From contig JADCRB010000066.1 in the NCBI GenBank assembly GCA_021464245.1, forward strand, positions 620,001 to 684,000: 64,000 nucleotides of DNA, in the 5' to 3' direction. A program made the position numbers and the translations under genes. Position 1 is the first letter of the stretch. The number at the start of each line of letters is the position of its first letter. This DNA comes from Carallia brachiata. Taxonomy: Eukaryota > Streptophyta > Magnoliopsida > Malpighiales > Rhizophoraceae. The notes under the pieces are model-generated. The model was not told where the DNA came from. It was given only the letters and a program-made list of their open reading frames with translations, and did not search any database. Positions 22,861 through 34,548 of the stretch are shown here, piece by piece.

Positions 22861-23844
22861 TCAAGTCCAGGCATTTCTTTGTAACTCCATGCGAACACGT
22901 CCCTGTATTGACTTAATACCTGAACATATTCTTTCTTCTTCTGCAGTAAGTAAAGCACTTACAAATGTAGGTCGAGGATCTTCCGGAGAGCCAAGATTGA
23001 CCTCCTTGAGTTCATCAACAGTTGCTTGGCCACCATCTTCAAGTTCCGGGGGAGCCTCCTTCACTTCACCGTCTGATGAGTCGGACTCAGCCTCCTCGCT
23101 AATTGTGACATGAAATGTAGAGCCTCTGACTTCACCTTCTTTGTTTGACTGGATAAGCCTGTCTTGTTTGGTGGTGGTGGTGATGGCACGTGCATCAGCT
23201 GCTCGGCTTCGGCTCTTTAGCGTGATCCGCACAGGTGACTTCTCCTGATAGCCTAAGCCAGGTCGGGACTGTGATGTTTGAGAAGCAGTGCCATGTGTGG
23301 ATGGCAGCGTACCCATTGTGCTCGGGTTTGAGAAGTCATAGCCCGCCTTGGCCAAAAGCTTGTATGCATTAGGATCAAATCCTTCATGTGTTCTTCTTTC
23401 TGGAAGTGAGCCGCCTTCGACTGCCCCCGTGTGTGGTTTGACGAAGCCTTTTAATGGTTTTGAGGACAAAACCGGCTCAATCTTTGGTATCGGCAGAGTG
23501 TAAGTCCCCTTCAGGTTGTGCATCTTTTGTCTTGGGTTGGCTATGTCCTTGCTCCTGTTTAGATCAATACAATAAGAGAAAGGGGGTTGACCTTCTGAGC
23601 GTCGTGACTTCGGCACATAGCGTAGGACTGGAGTGGAGCTTGAAGATGCAACATCCTTCGGACGAAGTTCAGCAGGCTGTGGCAGCTTTTCATTTGTTGG
23701 AGCTGGGTTGAGCATTGGCAGGTTCTTCGACAGCTTTTCCCTTTTTGTGGATGCCCCCAGTCCAAGTAGCTTTTGATGGAATGATCTCCGGATTGTCTGT
23801 GTCGGTGTAGAAGACTGCATCCGCCAAATGTGATTCAGCATCAT
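22861..23844 (-). CDS. Tat pol spacer between protease and RT
   Basis: 327-residue open frame of low complexity, with S/T/P/E-rich text and an acidic segment (EEAESDSSDGEVKEAPPELE), typical of the variable region between protease and RT in Tat elements. Near its end the family's conserved ...VFAWSYKEMPGLDP block appears only in another frame, so one further frameshift lies at about 22870-22940. No catalytic motif. Confidence 0.65.
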   Translation of the reverse strand: MMLNHIWRMQSSTPTQTIRRSFHQKLLGLGASTKREKLSKNLPMLNPAPTNEKLPQPAELRPKDVASSSSTPVLRYVPKSRRSEGQPPFSYCIDLNRSKDIANPRQKMHNLKGTYTLPIPKIEPVLSSKPLKGFVKPHTGAVEGGSLPERRTHEGFDPNAYKLLAKAGYDFSNPSTMGTLPSTHGTASQTSQSRPGLGYQEKSPVRITLKSRSRAADARAITTTTKQDRLIQSNKEGEVRGSTFHVTISEEAESDSSDGEVKEAPPELEDGGQATVDELKEVNLGSPEDPRPTFVSALLTAEEERICSGIKSIQGRVRMELQRNAWT

Positions 23845-24205
23845 CGAACGGCTTTAAGTCAGCATTGACCTTTTGAACGCCACCATTGTAGTACTTGAAG
23901 CACTGATGCAGGCTTGAGAGCACAACTCCATTTCCATGAATCCACGGTCGTCCTAGCAACATCTTATATGTGGTACGTGCATCGATCACGTGAAATAGAG
24001 TGCTAGAAGTGAGATTACCGATAGTTAGCTCCAAGCGAATCATCCCAATTGCTTTCTGTCCTCCTTGATTAAAGCCATGAATCATCAAGCGGCTGTCTGA
24101 TAATTCATCAATGCCGATGCCGAGCTCCTTTATGGTGGATTTTGGGATAATATTGACTGCCGAGCCATCGTCGATCAGAATACGTCGGACCTTCTGCTCT
24201 CTCAC
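23690..24205 (-). pseudogene. Tat aspartic protease region
   Basis: Retropepsin-like fold: RRILIDDGSAVNIIPKS (active-site loop, DDGS in place of the DSG/DTG of most retropepsins, as I recall for Tat-type elements), then IGMIRLELTIGN, a flap-like TLFHVIDA, and MLLGRPWIHGNG, the conserved ILGRPWL-type block. The upstream linker DEDLLLGSKPHNRPLYV lies in this frame but is out of frame with gag, so gag and protease are separated by a shift and stop near 24261. Confidence 0.85.
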
Positions 24206-24260
24206 ATAGCCTGATACATACAGCGGCCGATTGTGGGGTTTGGACCCCAGCAGGAGATCC

Positions 24261-26238
24261 TCATCTGAAAATGAGATAGCAGAGTAACATCCGACGTGAT
24301 TTTGGTCCCTGCTGCTCCGCTGAGTTAGAATTATTTGATGGCTGTGATTCAGCTGAGGTCTGGAGAGTATTGCTGACTTGATTTTGCCACACTTCTGTTG
24401 ATTGCAAAGCTATAAACAGCTGAGGGTTAGCAAGAAGGGTTTGGAGAGCTTCATATACCTTCTCCGTTGTCGACTTTTTGTTGTCGAGCGGCTCCTCCTT
24501 ACGGTGTGTCACTTCTTCTGATGGTTTTGAAGTGATGGTGGTCTGGTTTGCCGAGGTTACGCCTTCCTGGTCCAGAATGATTTTATTCTGGCTCTTGAGC
24601 TTCATGATTAGCTCCTTCAGGACGAAACACTTCTCGGTTGGATGACTTACTATCCGGTGATATTTGCAGAATCTCGGATCGCTGACTCGATCCTTTTCAT
24701 TCGGCCGCTTGCACTCTGGGAGTTCGATCAGCTTCGCCTCCAAGAGTTGTTCAAGAATGTCGGGGACGTCTGAGTCGGGGAATGGATACTGCTTTTGCTC
24801 CAACTCTCGCAATGTCACCTTCCGCCTTTCCTGTTGTTTTGGCTGAGTTATTTGGGTCGGAGGATTTACCTTAGCTTTGGCTCCCACTTTTACTGGTGCG
24901 GCTTCAACAGTCATCACTTCTTTTCCTTTTCCGGAGCTGTTGGGTTTCTTAATCTCCCTTCTGCCCCCTTGCTGGTCCAACTGGATGGGAACCGTGCCTC
25001 CGGAAGTCTGGATGCTTATCTCCATATCATGTGCGCGGGTCGCCAGTTCTTCGAAGGTTCGGGGTTTGACACCCTGCAGGATGTATAACAGCTCCCAATG
25101 CATTCCCTGGATGCACATCTCTACGGCAGAAGTCTCCGTCAGGCGATCTTTGCAGTCCAAGCTGAGGGCACGCCATCTGTTGATGTATTCGACAACGGGC
25201 TCTCCTTTCCTTTGTTTGGTGCTGGTAAGCTCCATCATACTTACCGTCCTTCGAGTGCTGAAAAATCTGTTGAGGAACTCTCGTTGTAGCTGTTCCCAAC
25301 TGTCGATCGATTCTGGTTCAAGATTTATGAACCAGGTGAAAGCGGTCTCCCTGAGTGAACGAACAAACTGCTTCACCAAGAGATCTCCATAAGTCCCTGC
25401 GTTGTTGCAGGTTTCAACGAAGTGGGCGATGTGCTGTTTGGGATCGCCTCGTCCGTCGAATTGTTGAAATTTGGGCGGCTGGTAGCCCAAAGGCATGTTG
25501 AGACTTTCGATCCGTCTGGTGTACGGTTTGACGTACATCTGTGATCCTTGGAAGGATGTAGCTTGTTGTAGGCGGATCGTATTGGCTATCATTTCCTGCA
25601 ATTGTTGAACAGATAGCGAAGCTACAGAATTTGAGGGTGGCAGCTGTGTAGAACTACCTGGTCGCTTTTCTGCAGTGAAGACGTCGGCTGGTGTGGCTTC
25701 TGGAGTGAAACCGGGTGGATATGGTTGCTCCTCGCGGATCTCGGGATCAATTTGGATCGGGGCTTTTCCTTTGAGAGCGGCGATCTGTTGATCTTTTTCC
25801 TCCACGACTCTGATCAGCTGCAAAATTTTGTTCTCCAATTCTGAAATCCTTTCTTCTGTACTGGTTGTGTTGGTCATCATGACGGCAACAGATGAGGCTC
25901 CGCGAAAGACTGGGGGAGAACTCTTCTGATTCTCTGTGGATCTCTGAATGAGTTGGATTCTGTTGAGCAGGCTTCGTCGTGTTGCCCCCGACTTCGATCG
26001 GGGTGGGTGATCGACTCCTCCATGCGGCAAGAGAGTCAGGGGAGAGATCCTGTTGTGCGAGCTGTGGACTCTCCATTTCGATATTTTGTCGGGTTTGGAC
26101 GGCAAGAAATTGTGTCCGTCCCCGGGTTTCTGGACCTGCGTACCCAGGTAGGGTAGTTGATGCAGGAGGAGTGGAGCCGTTGCCTTCTTTTTTGTACAGG
26201 GTTGTACTCCTTTTGGTGCCATTTGATGTGCTGAACAC
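24261..26238 (-). CDS. Tat gag, with an N-terminal frameshift
   Basis: The main open frame (24261-26222, 653 residues) contains the retrotransposon gag domain at residues ~245-390: PPKFQQFDGRGDPKQHIAHF, TAFTWFINLEP, FLNRFFSTRRTV, EPVVEYINRWRAL. A short coiled coil (SELENKILQLIRVVEEKDQQ, ~residues 130-150) precedes it. The natural N-terminus is more likely the overlapping frame starting at 26238, which is open to about 25747, so a frameshift probably lies near 25900. The region at 24640-24700 holds a CKYH...H..EKC-like motif resembling a degenerate zinc knuckle. Role: structural protein of the virus-like particle. Confidence 0.9.
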
Positions 26239-26401
26239 CTGTAAAATTTTTTTTTTACTTTTTTTTTTTACTTTTTTACTTTTTTACTTTTTACTTTTTT
26301 TTTTTACTTTTTCTTTATTTTGTCTTTTTTTTTTCTTCTCTCGGCTCCCCTTTTACCTTTTTTTTTTTTTTTAAGGAACAAGAGATGGGAGGTGAAGATG
26401 T

Positions 26402-26423
26402 CCCACCGAGCGTGCCAAAAATT
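26402..26423 (-). other. Primer-binding region of the Tat element
   Basis: Directly after the 5' LTR end (minus strand ...TTACA) the sequence reads AAATTTTTGGCACGCTCGGTG then GGAC. TTGGCACGC.CGGTGGGAC is the form I associate with Tat-type plant elements. I cannot assign the tRNA without a tRNA set. Confidence 0.6.
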
Positions 26424-27222
26424 TGTAAGGTAAATTTCGAGTCTAAAACAATTAAACTCGAAAATACAAAAATAAATTACAAATAAAAATTTAAAAATAA
26501 AAGAAAATTTACGTGGGGTCGATCTCCGTAGATCCTCCGATTAGTGTTTTTTTTGACTCCGTCAAGGGCTGCACGAGCTTGATCTTGACAGAAGTAAATT
26601 TCCACAGCTTTTTCTTGAACTGGGTAGACTGAAACTGGATCTGATTTGGACGTTTTGACTACGGTTAAGAACCGCAGAGACCTGATCTGAGCCGATCTGA
26701 CTTAATTTCACCGAGGGTCGAAGGGACTTGTTCTCGGATGAGCTGCCTGGATTTTGCTGAGGGCCGTATGAGACTTAATCCCAGCCGGATTTGTAGTAAT
26801 TTGATATTTTTAGATCTATATTCTCATAAATTCAGATCTAAGCGATCCGAGAATATAAAAAAATAACTTTAGAAATGGAAACAGCAAATTTTTTGGGCTT
26901 ACCCCTGAAATATCTCTCAAAAAGGAGTTAGGAGAGTATACTGCAGAGTAAAAGCACGTAGAAAGAGAAAAAGAGAAATTTTCTTGAGAGATTTTTAAAA
27001 TTTTCTTTTTCTCTCAAATTTTCTGAATTTTTCTGTTTACAAATTTGTTAAATCTGTTTTGAACTGGGGGCCGAAAGCCTATTTATAGGACTCCTTTCAA
27101 TGTGAAAACATTGTGTAAAAGAAAGAAAATTAAAGCCACCAACTGTGCAGTTGGTGGCTTTGATCACTGTGGTCGGCAATTACCGACCACAGTGATCATT
27201 TTTTTTTTTTTTTTGGTTTACA
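26424..27222 (-). repeat. Tat element 5' LTR
   Basis: 799 bp with TG...CA ends (plus strand TGTAAGGT... and ...GGTTTACA), matching the LTR at 16921-17723 with scattered substitutions and small indels. Followed on the right by the target-site duplication ATATC (27223-27227). Confidence 0.95.
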
Positions 27223-27227
27223 ATATC

Positions 27228-27879
27228 TACTTATATTTAAAGACATTTTTATTGTACTTATGTCGAAACTGAAACTTAAAATATTTTTTCAAAATAAAAT
27301 ATTAAGACCGATATATCATGTTTTCAAAAACCGATAATCGAGACAAAACTCGAACTTACGACTTGCGCAATTAAAATCTCACTGATGATCAGAGCCCACC
27401 TACCATGTGTGAGCTCGTGTCGCGTCTATTCACTGGCGCCAGCGAAACAAAGCCCCAAGGTCAAAGGACCCTCTTGAGTCCTGTCTACGCCAGCTATTTG
27501 AGTAAGAGGACGACTACGTAGCTTACACAATCAGCGCCTCAATTGCCACACGGACAGGTGGCAGGCAACAATTCATCAAGCATGTGGAGGATGTTTTTGT
27601 CTTTTCAATTGAAAAATGCTATAATAAAATTTGTACAAAAAGGGTAAAATAGGGTTTTAAAAAAATAACTTAATTAATTTTAAATTACATTCTCTGCAAC
27701 TTTGCATCTCTCTCTCCTCAAGCTCTTTCATAAATCCCGTGAGCCAAAAATTTAAGAACTCTAATGGGTTTTTTTTAAACTTGTTTTTTGGAAGGAGGCT
27801 TACAGTTTGGTTGTTATTATGAACACCAGCAATACAATCCAAGAGAAAATTGTGGTATAAAGATGATGACAATTGCACG
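27228..27879. other. Intergenic stretch left of the gene fragments
   Basis: It contains a moderately GC-rich part (27340-27600) with no open frame I recognise. A tRNA-like word, AGTTCGAGTTTTGTCTC on minus near 27330, could be part of an old SINE. The part from 27600 on is AT-rich. Confidence 0.35.
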
Positions 27880-28027
27880 AAAAATCAAGAATAGAGAGGG
27901 AGAGGCGCTTGGTGGCAGTGAAAGCAAAAGCTCAAGCCATAAATCCACAAATCAGAAATGATGAAGAGAAGGTTGTGGACTCTATTATAGTCTCTAAGCT
28001 CTCTAAATCTTTCAATGCCTATTGCAG
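27880..28027 (+). pseudogene. Exon-1 fragment of a CDGSH iron-sulfur (NEET) protein
   Basis: The plus strand reads RRLVAVKAKAQAINPQIRND, then EEKVVDSIIVSKLSKSFNAYCR, ending at a consensus donor (TGCAG|GTTTGC). This matches the segment of plant NEET proteins just before the CDGSH 2Fe-2S cluster motif, where an intron would fall. The second exon with the Cys3-His cluster ligands is not found downstream, and upstream the frame has stops and no convincing transit peptide. It is a truncated gene copy, not a gene. In the family the protein is an organellar 2Fe-2S protein involved in iron homeostasis. Confidence 0.72.
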
Positions 28028-28220
28028 GTTTGCTTCTCTTCGACTCTCTATTGCTATTATTTCACTCAATTGTAGTAAAGATTAAACTTTTTTTTTTGTT
28101 TTTTTTTTACGAATTTTTTACTTCTCTCCCTTACCATTTTTAGTCAATTAATAAGCATTTTCTAATCAAATATTTCACTTTTAAAACTCTTTTTTTTTTT
28201 TTTTTGGAAACTGAACTTTT

Positions 28221-28481
28221 GAGCTTGGCGAGCAGAGGAGTCTTTTTGAGCATATCCAGATGATTGCGAGACTGAGAGGCTCAAAGGTTTTTGGATAGGG
28301 AATTTAGTCAATATTGTGTGCACTGTGCACTTCAAGTCCATTAATTTCTATACTAATGATACTGTACAAAAATTGGCTCTTAAAATAGTCTGGGAATGAG
28401 GAAGCCACTAAATTGAAGAGGTTTGTGGCTATTGCTGCTCCTGGAATAACTGCCACATTACTTTGCTTGCCTATGGACACT
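28221..28481 (+). pseudogene. Fragment of a mitochondrial carrier gene (BTL/At5g64970-like)
   Basis: Pieces in shifting frames read LGEQRSLFEHIQMIA, NLVNIV.TVHFKSINFYTNDT, SGNEEATKLKRFVAIAAPGI and TATLLCLPMDT, ending at a GTAAGT donor. The GN.VNI.RT.PFK.INFY block and the A.G.TA.LL.LP.D signature belong to the mitochondrial carrier family, closest in my memory to the plant adenine-nucleotide/BTL group. It has at least two frameshifts and an in-frame TAG. Only one of the three carrier repeats plus its junction is present. It lies ~190 bp from the NEET fragment on the same strand, though those genes are not neighbours in function. Confidence 0.75.
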
Positions 28482-31400
28482 GTAAGTTGCAAAATGAACT
28501 CGCTTAATCTCAATGATTTTCTCGCTATATATAGATCTTATAAGGCTGTAACTTTGTAAGAACATGTTTGAGTCTCTGGAAGAGTATCTTGGTGATAACA
28601 TTTGTGCTTCTCTAGATCTTACGCTATCGAAGCCTTGTGCGCCAAGACGCCCTATGTATACTATAATTTTGTAATCAAAACTTGTGAAGTAGTTTTGTGC
28701 TTTGTTAATGACATTTGCATCAAAGTAACTTACACAAGTTGTCATCAAACTAGGAAATGCATGCTTGATTGAATTTTTCCCTTATCTTTACGACTATTTC
28801 CCCTTCGGTCCACTTTGTTCTTGTTTTTTTCTATTTGGGAGTGTGCAGGTTCTGGAAATACTAGTTACCAGGCTATTGTTATATATTTAATTTCATTTTT
28901 TCATGTCATAATTTTATTATTTTGTTCAATTGATGCCCTTTGTTTACGTTTGGCTTAATTGCCGTCAAAATGGATTTTGATTAACATTACAAATATTTTG
29001 AACTTTAACTTCATGCTCATGCTAAGTTAGATGAGAATGGGTAAATTTTTACCCAAATTTATCTTCAGGTTCTTATTTTGGTCCAATTAATGCTTTTTTG
29101 GAGCTGAACTTGCTTTCATGAATGACTTTCTGCAATTTTGTGGGATCAAATATTGGAATCGGGATATGAGTCAGCTCAATTATGAGTGAACAGTAGTTGA
29201 ATGTCTTTGTTTTCATCTTTGTTTGCTTGTCGGAGTTGGATTTGTAGTTTTTGTTATTGTTTGGAAGTAAAAAATGAAAAAAAAAAATCAAAATTGGTGG
29301 TGCTTTGCCAGAATGTTTGGACCTTTTTTTTAATATTTTCTCGTTCAAGAAACAGTACATTTCTCGGTAGGATCTCAAAATAGATGTTGTGGTCAATTTA
29401 ATTTTGAGTACAGAGAGATGTGATGACCTTGGATGTTGTAATGCAAACACATATGTAAAAGTAGAATGGAGACCAAAGACAAAGGAAGGAGGAAGATACG
29501 GTGAGTTACACAAACCTAACGTTGAGTTAAGATTTTTTTTTCTTTTATGTTTGGATCGTGTTTATGATAAATCTCGTGAATGAGAATGAAAAGGTACATG
29601 TAGTGGTTGTTGATATTTCTGGCGGTCACCATGAGACCGACAATGTCTGCGATTTCAAATTTGTGCCAAGACATGATGTTCTCGCATGCTATACTTACAT
29701 TATCTTTTGTTATGGTGGTTGTTTTTGCTTCAAAAGTATTTTATTTAGCTTAATAAAATGAAATAAGAGGAAATATCTTTGTTTTGAAGGAATCTTTATA
29801 TTTTTTTTTTTGGTTGCCAAGAGAATATAAGGGCTATTGCCTTTGGTAGGCAGTGTCCTAGTTTTGTATATGGAAGTGACCGTTGTAGTCTTATTAATTT
29901 TGGGTACATGTATTTTTGTTGGTTGGATCTCTATCTCTTTGTTGCAGGAAAATACGGTTCAGGCCTTTATACATGTCTTTCACCTCTTGAAAACAACAGA
30001 TTGTGTGACAGTGTGCACAAGTAAGTTTAACTTTCTTTTTTTCAAGAGATTTCTGATTGAAATTTACCATTGAAAGGCTTTTTGATTGTTTTTTTTTTTC
30101 CCTCTTGGTGTTGTCTCTTATCAAATAAGTTATCCATAAGAAGAGTGTAATTGTTAGCTATTTGTCACTACCACTACCACTACCTTCAGACCGGCACTTC
30201 AGACAAGTAGTAGCATTGATATTGAGTCATGTGGTCAGTATTCATGTCGATTCTCCTTTTTGAGATGGCAAAGGTTGTTTTTGGAGGTCATGCTTTGTGA
30301 TCTAGTTCATTTACCAGTGATGTCAATTGCAGCATCAATTTACTTAGAGTATGTTGTCCCTCATAAATCTTGTAGGTCCAAACATCCAAGGATTCAAATA
30401 CCTATGCATGTAATCTATGTGTCACCTTTATTGTAGATCGACTTGCAATATATTGGATCCACTAGCTGGAAAAAGTGGAAAAGGCTAGCAGAGAGGACAT
30501 TTTATTTTATTGAATTCACTATTTTATTTTGTGAATTTTCTTCAGTATCTTCACTATTTATTTTGCAAATTGTCTTCAGTATGTGTCTCTCCCCCTTTTT
30601 TTGTTTCATATTACAGGCCTAACCCAACTAGTTTATGGAGATCCAACGTTGGTGAGGGATAAAGTAATGAAATCTTTGAGGCTTGGGCCTTTTTTAGTGG
30701 AGGACTTCATAGCTCTTGCTGTAGGTAGATCGGTATGTGTCTATGTGCTATTTGAGACTAATCTATAATCTCCTAACAAGATTTTATGTTTTCAGTAATA
30801 GTAAAGATGAGCTGTTTGTCAATGCAGTGTAACAACTTTTGCATTTTATCTCACAGAGCTGGTTACATGATAGTTCTCTTGAACAATATATGATCCAGAT
30901 ACATTTGAGTGCAAATTATGTTATGCCTTTGTTTTATTCTTCTTATGAACGTAATTATTTTGTCACAATTTTCAATGCATCAATGGTTGTGTTGTGTTGG
31001 TTTCTTCTTCAATGCTGTGTTTAAATTCTAGTAAATGTTGTAGCATGTTTTCTTGATGTTATAATCTGAAAAACAAAAGCTAGATATGCAATACGCTGAA
31101 TTACGACATTAGATTTTAAAAACTTTTAAAGTTTTAGTAGTCAATTAGAAACTGTGGTTCTGAAAAAATTGGATAGATTTTGTCTATTTAACTTGTTTCA
31201 TGGATATAATATAAGAAATGTACGACCGAAACTTGTGAAAGGAAAAGATCATATTGGTTCTAGTTCTTTTTATGTGAACCAGCACTATGTCTTTTTGTGA
31301 TGTTCCTGATACTAATAACTACTGAGCTACTTGTGTTCTTATTTCTGTTGCCTTTTACAGTTACTTATTGGCACAACACTTAATTGTTATTGGATAAGCT

Positions 31401-33860
31401 GATTTATATAATTATATTTTCCCCATTCCAGTGATTTCCTCTCATTTGGTCTCATTTGGTCTTATGTGCATTGGTTTCCTTTCAATAGATATTTCCTCTC
31501 ATTTTATTTTAAGTTGTGCAAGAATTCCATGGTTTGGAAGCCCTTAGACATACTTCGTTTTTCACTGAATGCACCACCAAATTTAAGAACATCAAGACCT
31601 GAGAGGCCACTTTCAGCTTCTAGGGGTAGGCCTAGGCTACCTACTTCACGTTTTTGCTTTGTTGAGCCCACATCTAATGAAAGACCAAGACGAGAATCAT
31701 GTTCTCCCTCAAGAGGAGGAGCCCTTAATGTATTTACTGGAACGTTTGGATACATAATATAGAAATATATACTGGGACGGTAGATAGAGTATTTTGAGTT
31801 AATGTAATTGTTAGATAAGATTTATTTATTTTTTTGTATTTCCACGTGTTTGATGTTACTGAATGTTTAAGTTATCCCCAATTGCAAGACACATTGCTAT
31901 TAAGTTATTGGATGTTCTTTTTATCTTTATTACCCTAAGTGATTGTTTATTCTAAGTTCACTTTTTAATTTTTATGCAGGACACGAGGCAAAGCATTCTA
32001 AACAAAATATACTTTCTAGCATGTTTGATGTAGAATATGAGATCAGGGCATGCACAGAAACCTGTGTATAATTGGAGCTGGCTAAAGAACCAATAACATG
32101 AAACTTGAATGGCAAAGATTTGGTTCCAAGAATATGGTTAGACAAGATTTGGTTTCAGGAATATGGATAGAATGACACAGAATTGCTTCTATTAGATTAT
32201 CATTTCGGGAAATATTGGCCATTGGATTTTCTTTTTTTCGAAATTACAAGAGAGATTATTCAATAATTTATATTGAATTTTATTACTTCTTATTAAACGG
32301 AATGCAACTTTGTTACTTCCTAATTTTTCGATATTGCAATACCTTTTTTTTTTATTGAACCTTTAGTGTTATATTCTTCGCTAGTTTTGACTTAAAAAAA
32401 ATTAAAAGGAACATAATTTCATTTAAGTGATGCAATTTATTTTTTTATTTTTATGTCAATTATTGAACTTTTTATAATTTTTAGATTGCTTTTAGAACAA
32501 TCGTGCATGCTAGTTGTTGACTTTTTTTATGAGAAAGAGTCGTTGAGTAGTTTATCATACGATGATATTGCTATATTTATTCTAAGAAAATTAAAACATT
32601 TATCTCTGTTAAGTTTTCTTAAAAAATTAATGTGTATGTATAAAAGTACAAATCTAATCTTGGAAAGAACTGGGATGTGAGAATGAAAAAAATTATGTTA
32701 TCATGTAATTCAACAAACTTTTAAATTGGTAGTTATTAATTTTATTCTCTTTTATCAGGGATAAAATTTATTTATAATCTAACACAACATAAATTTAATT
32801 TTTTTTAAAAAACTTCACTCATCGTGTTAGATAAAAAATAAATAAATTATACTAAAATAACAATCTCATCGTATGACAAACTACTCAACAACTTGACTAT
32901 AAGCCCCCATTCAGTTTTATTAATTTAAAAAAATTTCATGCAGCAGTAGCCAAACTGTGGCATTAAGCGTTAACAAAGAAAATTCAATTCTTTTTTCTTT
33001 TTATTTTTTTCTTTTTTATTAAATAAGGATCACGAGACCAAAATACTATGTACTAACCAATAAAGCAACAAAGCAAGATACAAGTTGATTAAAAAAATTT
33101 TAATTTGACTCATATTTTTTAATAAGTGTAACTTATTCATAATCTTAGATTATATAACAAATGGACTCTATTTCAAATTAAAAAATGAAAAAATAAATTT
33201 TTGTTATGTAATATAATGAGTGAATTTTACTAAAAAATAGAATAAAATTAACAAATATTGTAAAAAAAAAAAACAACCAAATGACAAGGAACGAGATGAA
33301 GAAGAAGATTTTCCTTTTTTTTTTAAGCTTGAGATGAAGAAGAAGATTTTTTTTTTTTTAAGCTTAAGATGAAGAAGAAAATTAATAAAACAGAAACTTC
33401 TAAATCTTTCCTATTATTACTAATTTACTACAAATAAAATAAAATAATAAAATAAAGTATTATTAGCATATTTGTAAGTATTTAAAAAGAAAATCTAATC
33501 TGCTTTGTTATTCAAGTCATTTGTCGACCAAGTCATTCCATCTAACGGACTAAACAAAGTGTAGTTTGGATACAATCCATTTTCTTTTTTTTATCATTAA
33601 TATTTTTTCGTTCCCCATCAGTTATAACATAGGAAAGGAGGACCACTGGAAACAATTTTTTACACTTATTTCCTTATTTTTCTATGACAAATGATTAAAT
33701 GATTACGACACGTATTTCTTTATACAACACTTAGTCACTTACTACAACAACATTACTTTTCCCATAAGACAATTCACTTTTGACATATTCCTTCTCTTGC
33801 TATTGTACGATATTTGGCCCCTTTCCCTAGACATATTTACTCTATCTATTCTTTCTAAAG
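28482..33860. other. Non-genic stretch with unidentified exon-like pieces
   Basis: No complete gene. Several plus-strand segments look exon-like (less AT-rich, flanked by AG and GT): 29384-29505 (...STERCDDLGCC...), 29949-30021 (AG|...|GTAAG), 30618-30732 (AG|GCCTAACC... to GTATG; reads GDPTLVRDKVMKSLRLGPF) and 31540-31745 (RPERPLSASRGRPRLPTSR...). I recognise none of them and they do not join into one frame. They may be further captured fragments or a degraded gene. From 31980 to 33700 the DNA is plain AT-rich. Confidence 0.3.
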
Positions 33861-33886
33861 CACCATTATATGACCGTCTCTTTAGA

Positions 33887-34130
33887 GGTTGTTTGGTGGC
33901 TAACATATACGACACAACAAGTAAATTATATGATACAATAAAGAAGTTATATGACACATCAAAAAAACTACACGACACGCACAACTAGCCATTAAAAAAA
34001 AGTTTTTAATGGTGCATATGAGCTGTCATATAATTTCTTTGATATGTCATATACTTTCTTTTTAATTCCTCCACCATCTTGTAGAATTGCCTGATTTTGT
34101 CGTATATTGACGGCCACCAAACATACAACC
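33887..34130. mobile_element. MITE copy a (TATGACA family)
   Basis: Inverted ends: GGTTGTTTGGTGGCTAACAT on the left and, reversed from the right, GGTTGTATGTTTGGTGGCCG. The body holds repeated ATATGACAC words on one side and their complement GTCATATA on the other. Related elements follow at 34183 and 34549 and, expanded, at 37258-40020. The left similarity may extend outward to CACCATTATATGACCGTCTC. Confidence 0.65.
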
Positions 34131-34182
34131 AAAAAAACTTTCCCATCTTGCTATTCGAAGAAACTTTTTGTCAATTTTTTAG

Positions 34183-34414
34183 GTGACTGTTTCGTTGCTG
34201 TCATATACAACATAATAGATAAAATATATGACCCAGTCAAAAATTATATGACATGTCAAAAAAATTATAACATGTGTAATAAGCCATTAAAAAAATTTTT
34301 AAGGGCTAGTTACACTTGTCATATATTTTCTTTTAACATGACTGTCCGTATAGTTTCCTTAATATGTTAAATATTTGAAGTGACATGTTGTATCTGATAG
34401 ATACGAAACAACCA
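34183..34414. mobile_element. MITE copy b (TATGACA family)
   Basis: The left end GACTGTTTCGTTGCTGTCAT mirrors the right end, which reversed reads GGTTGTTTCGTATCTATCAG; both are followed inward by ATACAACAT. The interior has AAATTATATGACATGTC and the complement TTGTCATATATTTTC. It is about the same size as copy a and is the simplest single-unit form of the repeat tandemly expanded farther right. Confidence 0.65.
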
Positions 34415-34548
34415 TTTAAGAGACAGCTATGTAGTAACACTCCTATCAATTTTAGATATCTTAACTCATTCCATAAGACATTTTTGTTTCTTTTGCAACA
34501 CACTTGGGTAATTCCCGTATGAGCACCACTACATGGCTGTCTTTTCAG

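Larger units (their letters stand above)
16921..27222 (-). mobile_element. Ty3/gypsy LTR retrotransposon, Tat lineage, with captured homeobox gene
   Basis: Complete 10.3-kb element. LTRs at 16921-17723 (3') and 26424-27222 (5'), TG...CA ends, and the 5-bp target-site duplication ATATC at 16916-16920 and 27223-27227. Reading minus: primer-binding region, gag, aspartic protease, RT, gypsy RNase H, a second plant/archaeal-type RNase H, integrase, a 2-kb 3' region with a WUSCHEL-like homeobox gene, polypurine tract, 3' LTR. The dual RNase H before integrase is the known hallmark of the Tat clade. Gag-pol is interrupted by at least six frameshifts, so the copy is not autonomous, though the intact ends and closely similar LTRs suggest a fairly recent insertion. 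Confidence 0.95.

Noticed and set aside
28458..28748. 96-codon minus-strand open frame downstream of the carrier fragment
   Set aside because: No family recognised, AT-rich composition, opposite strand to the gene fragments.
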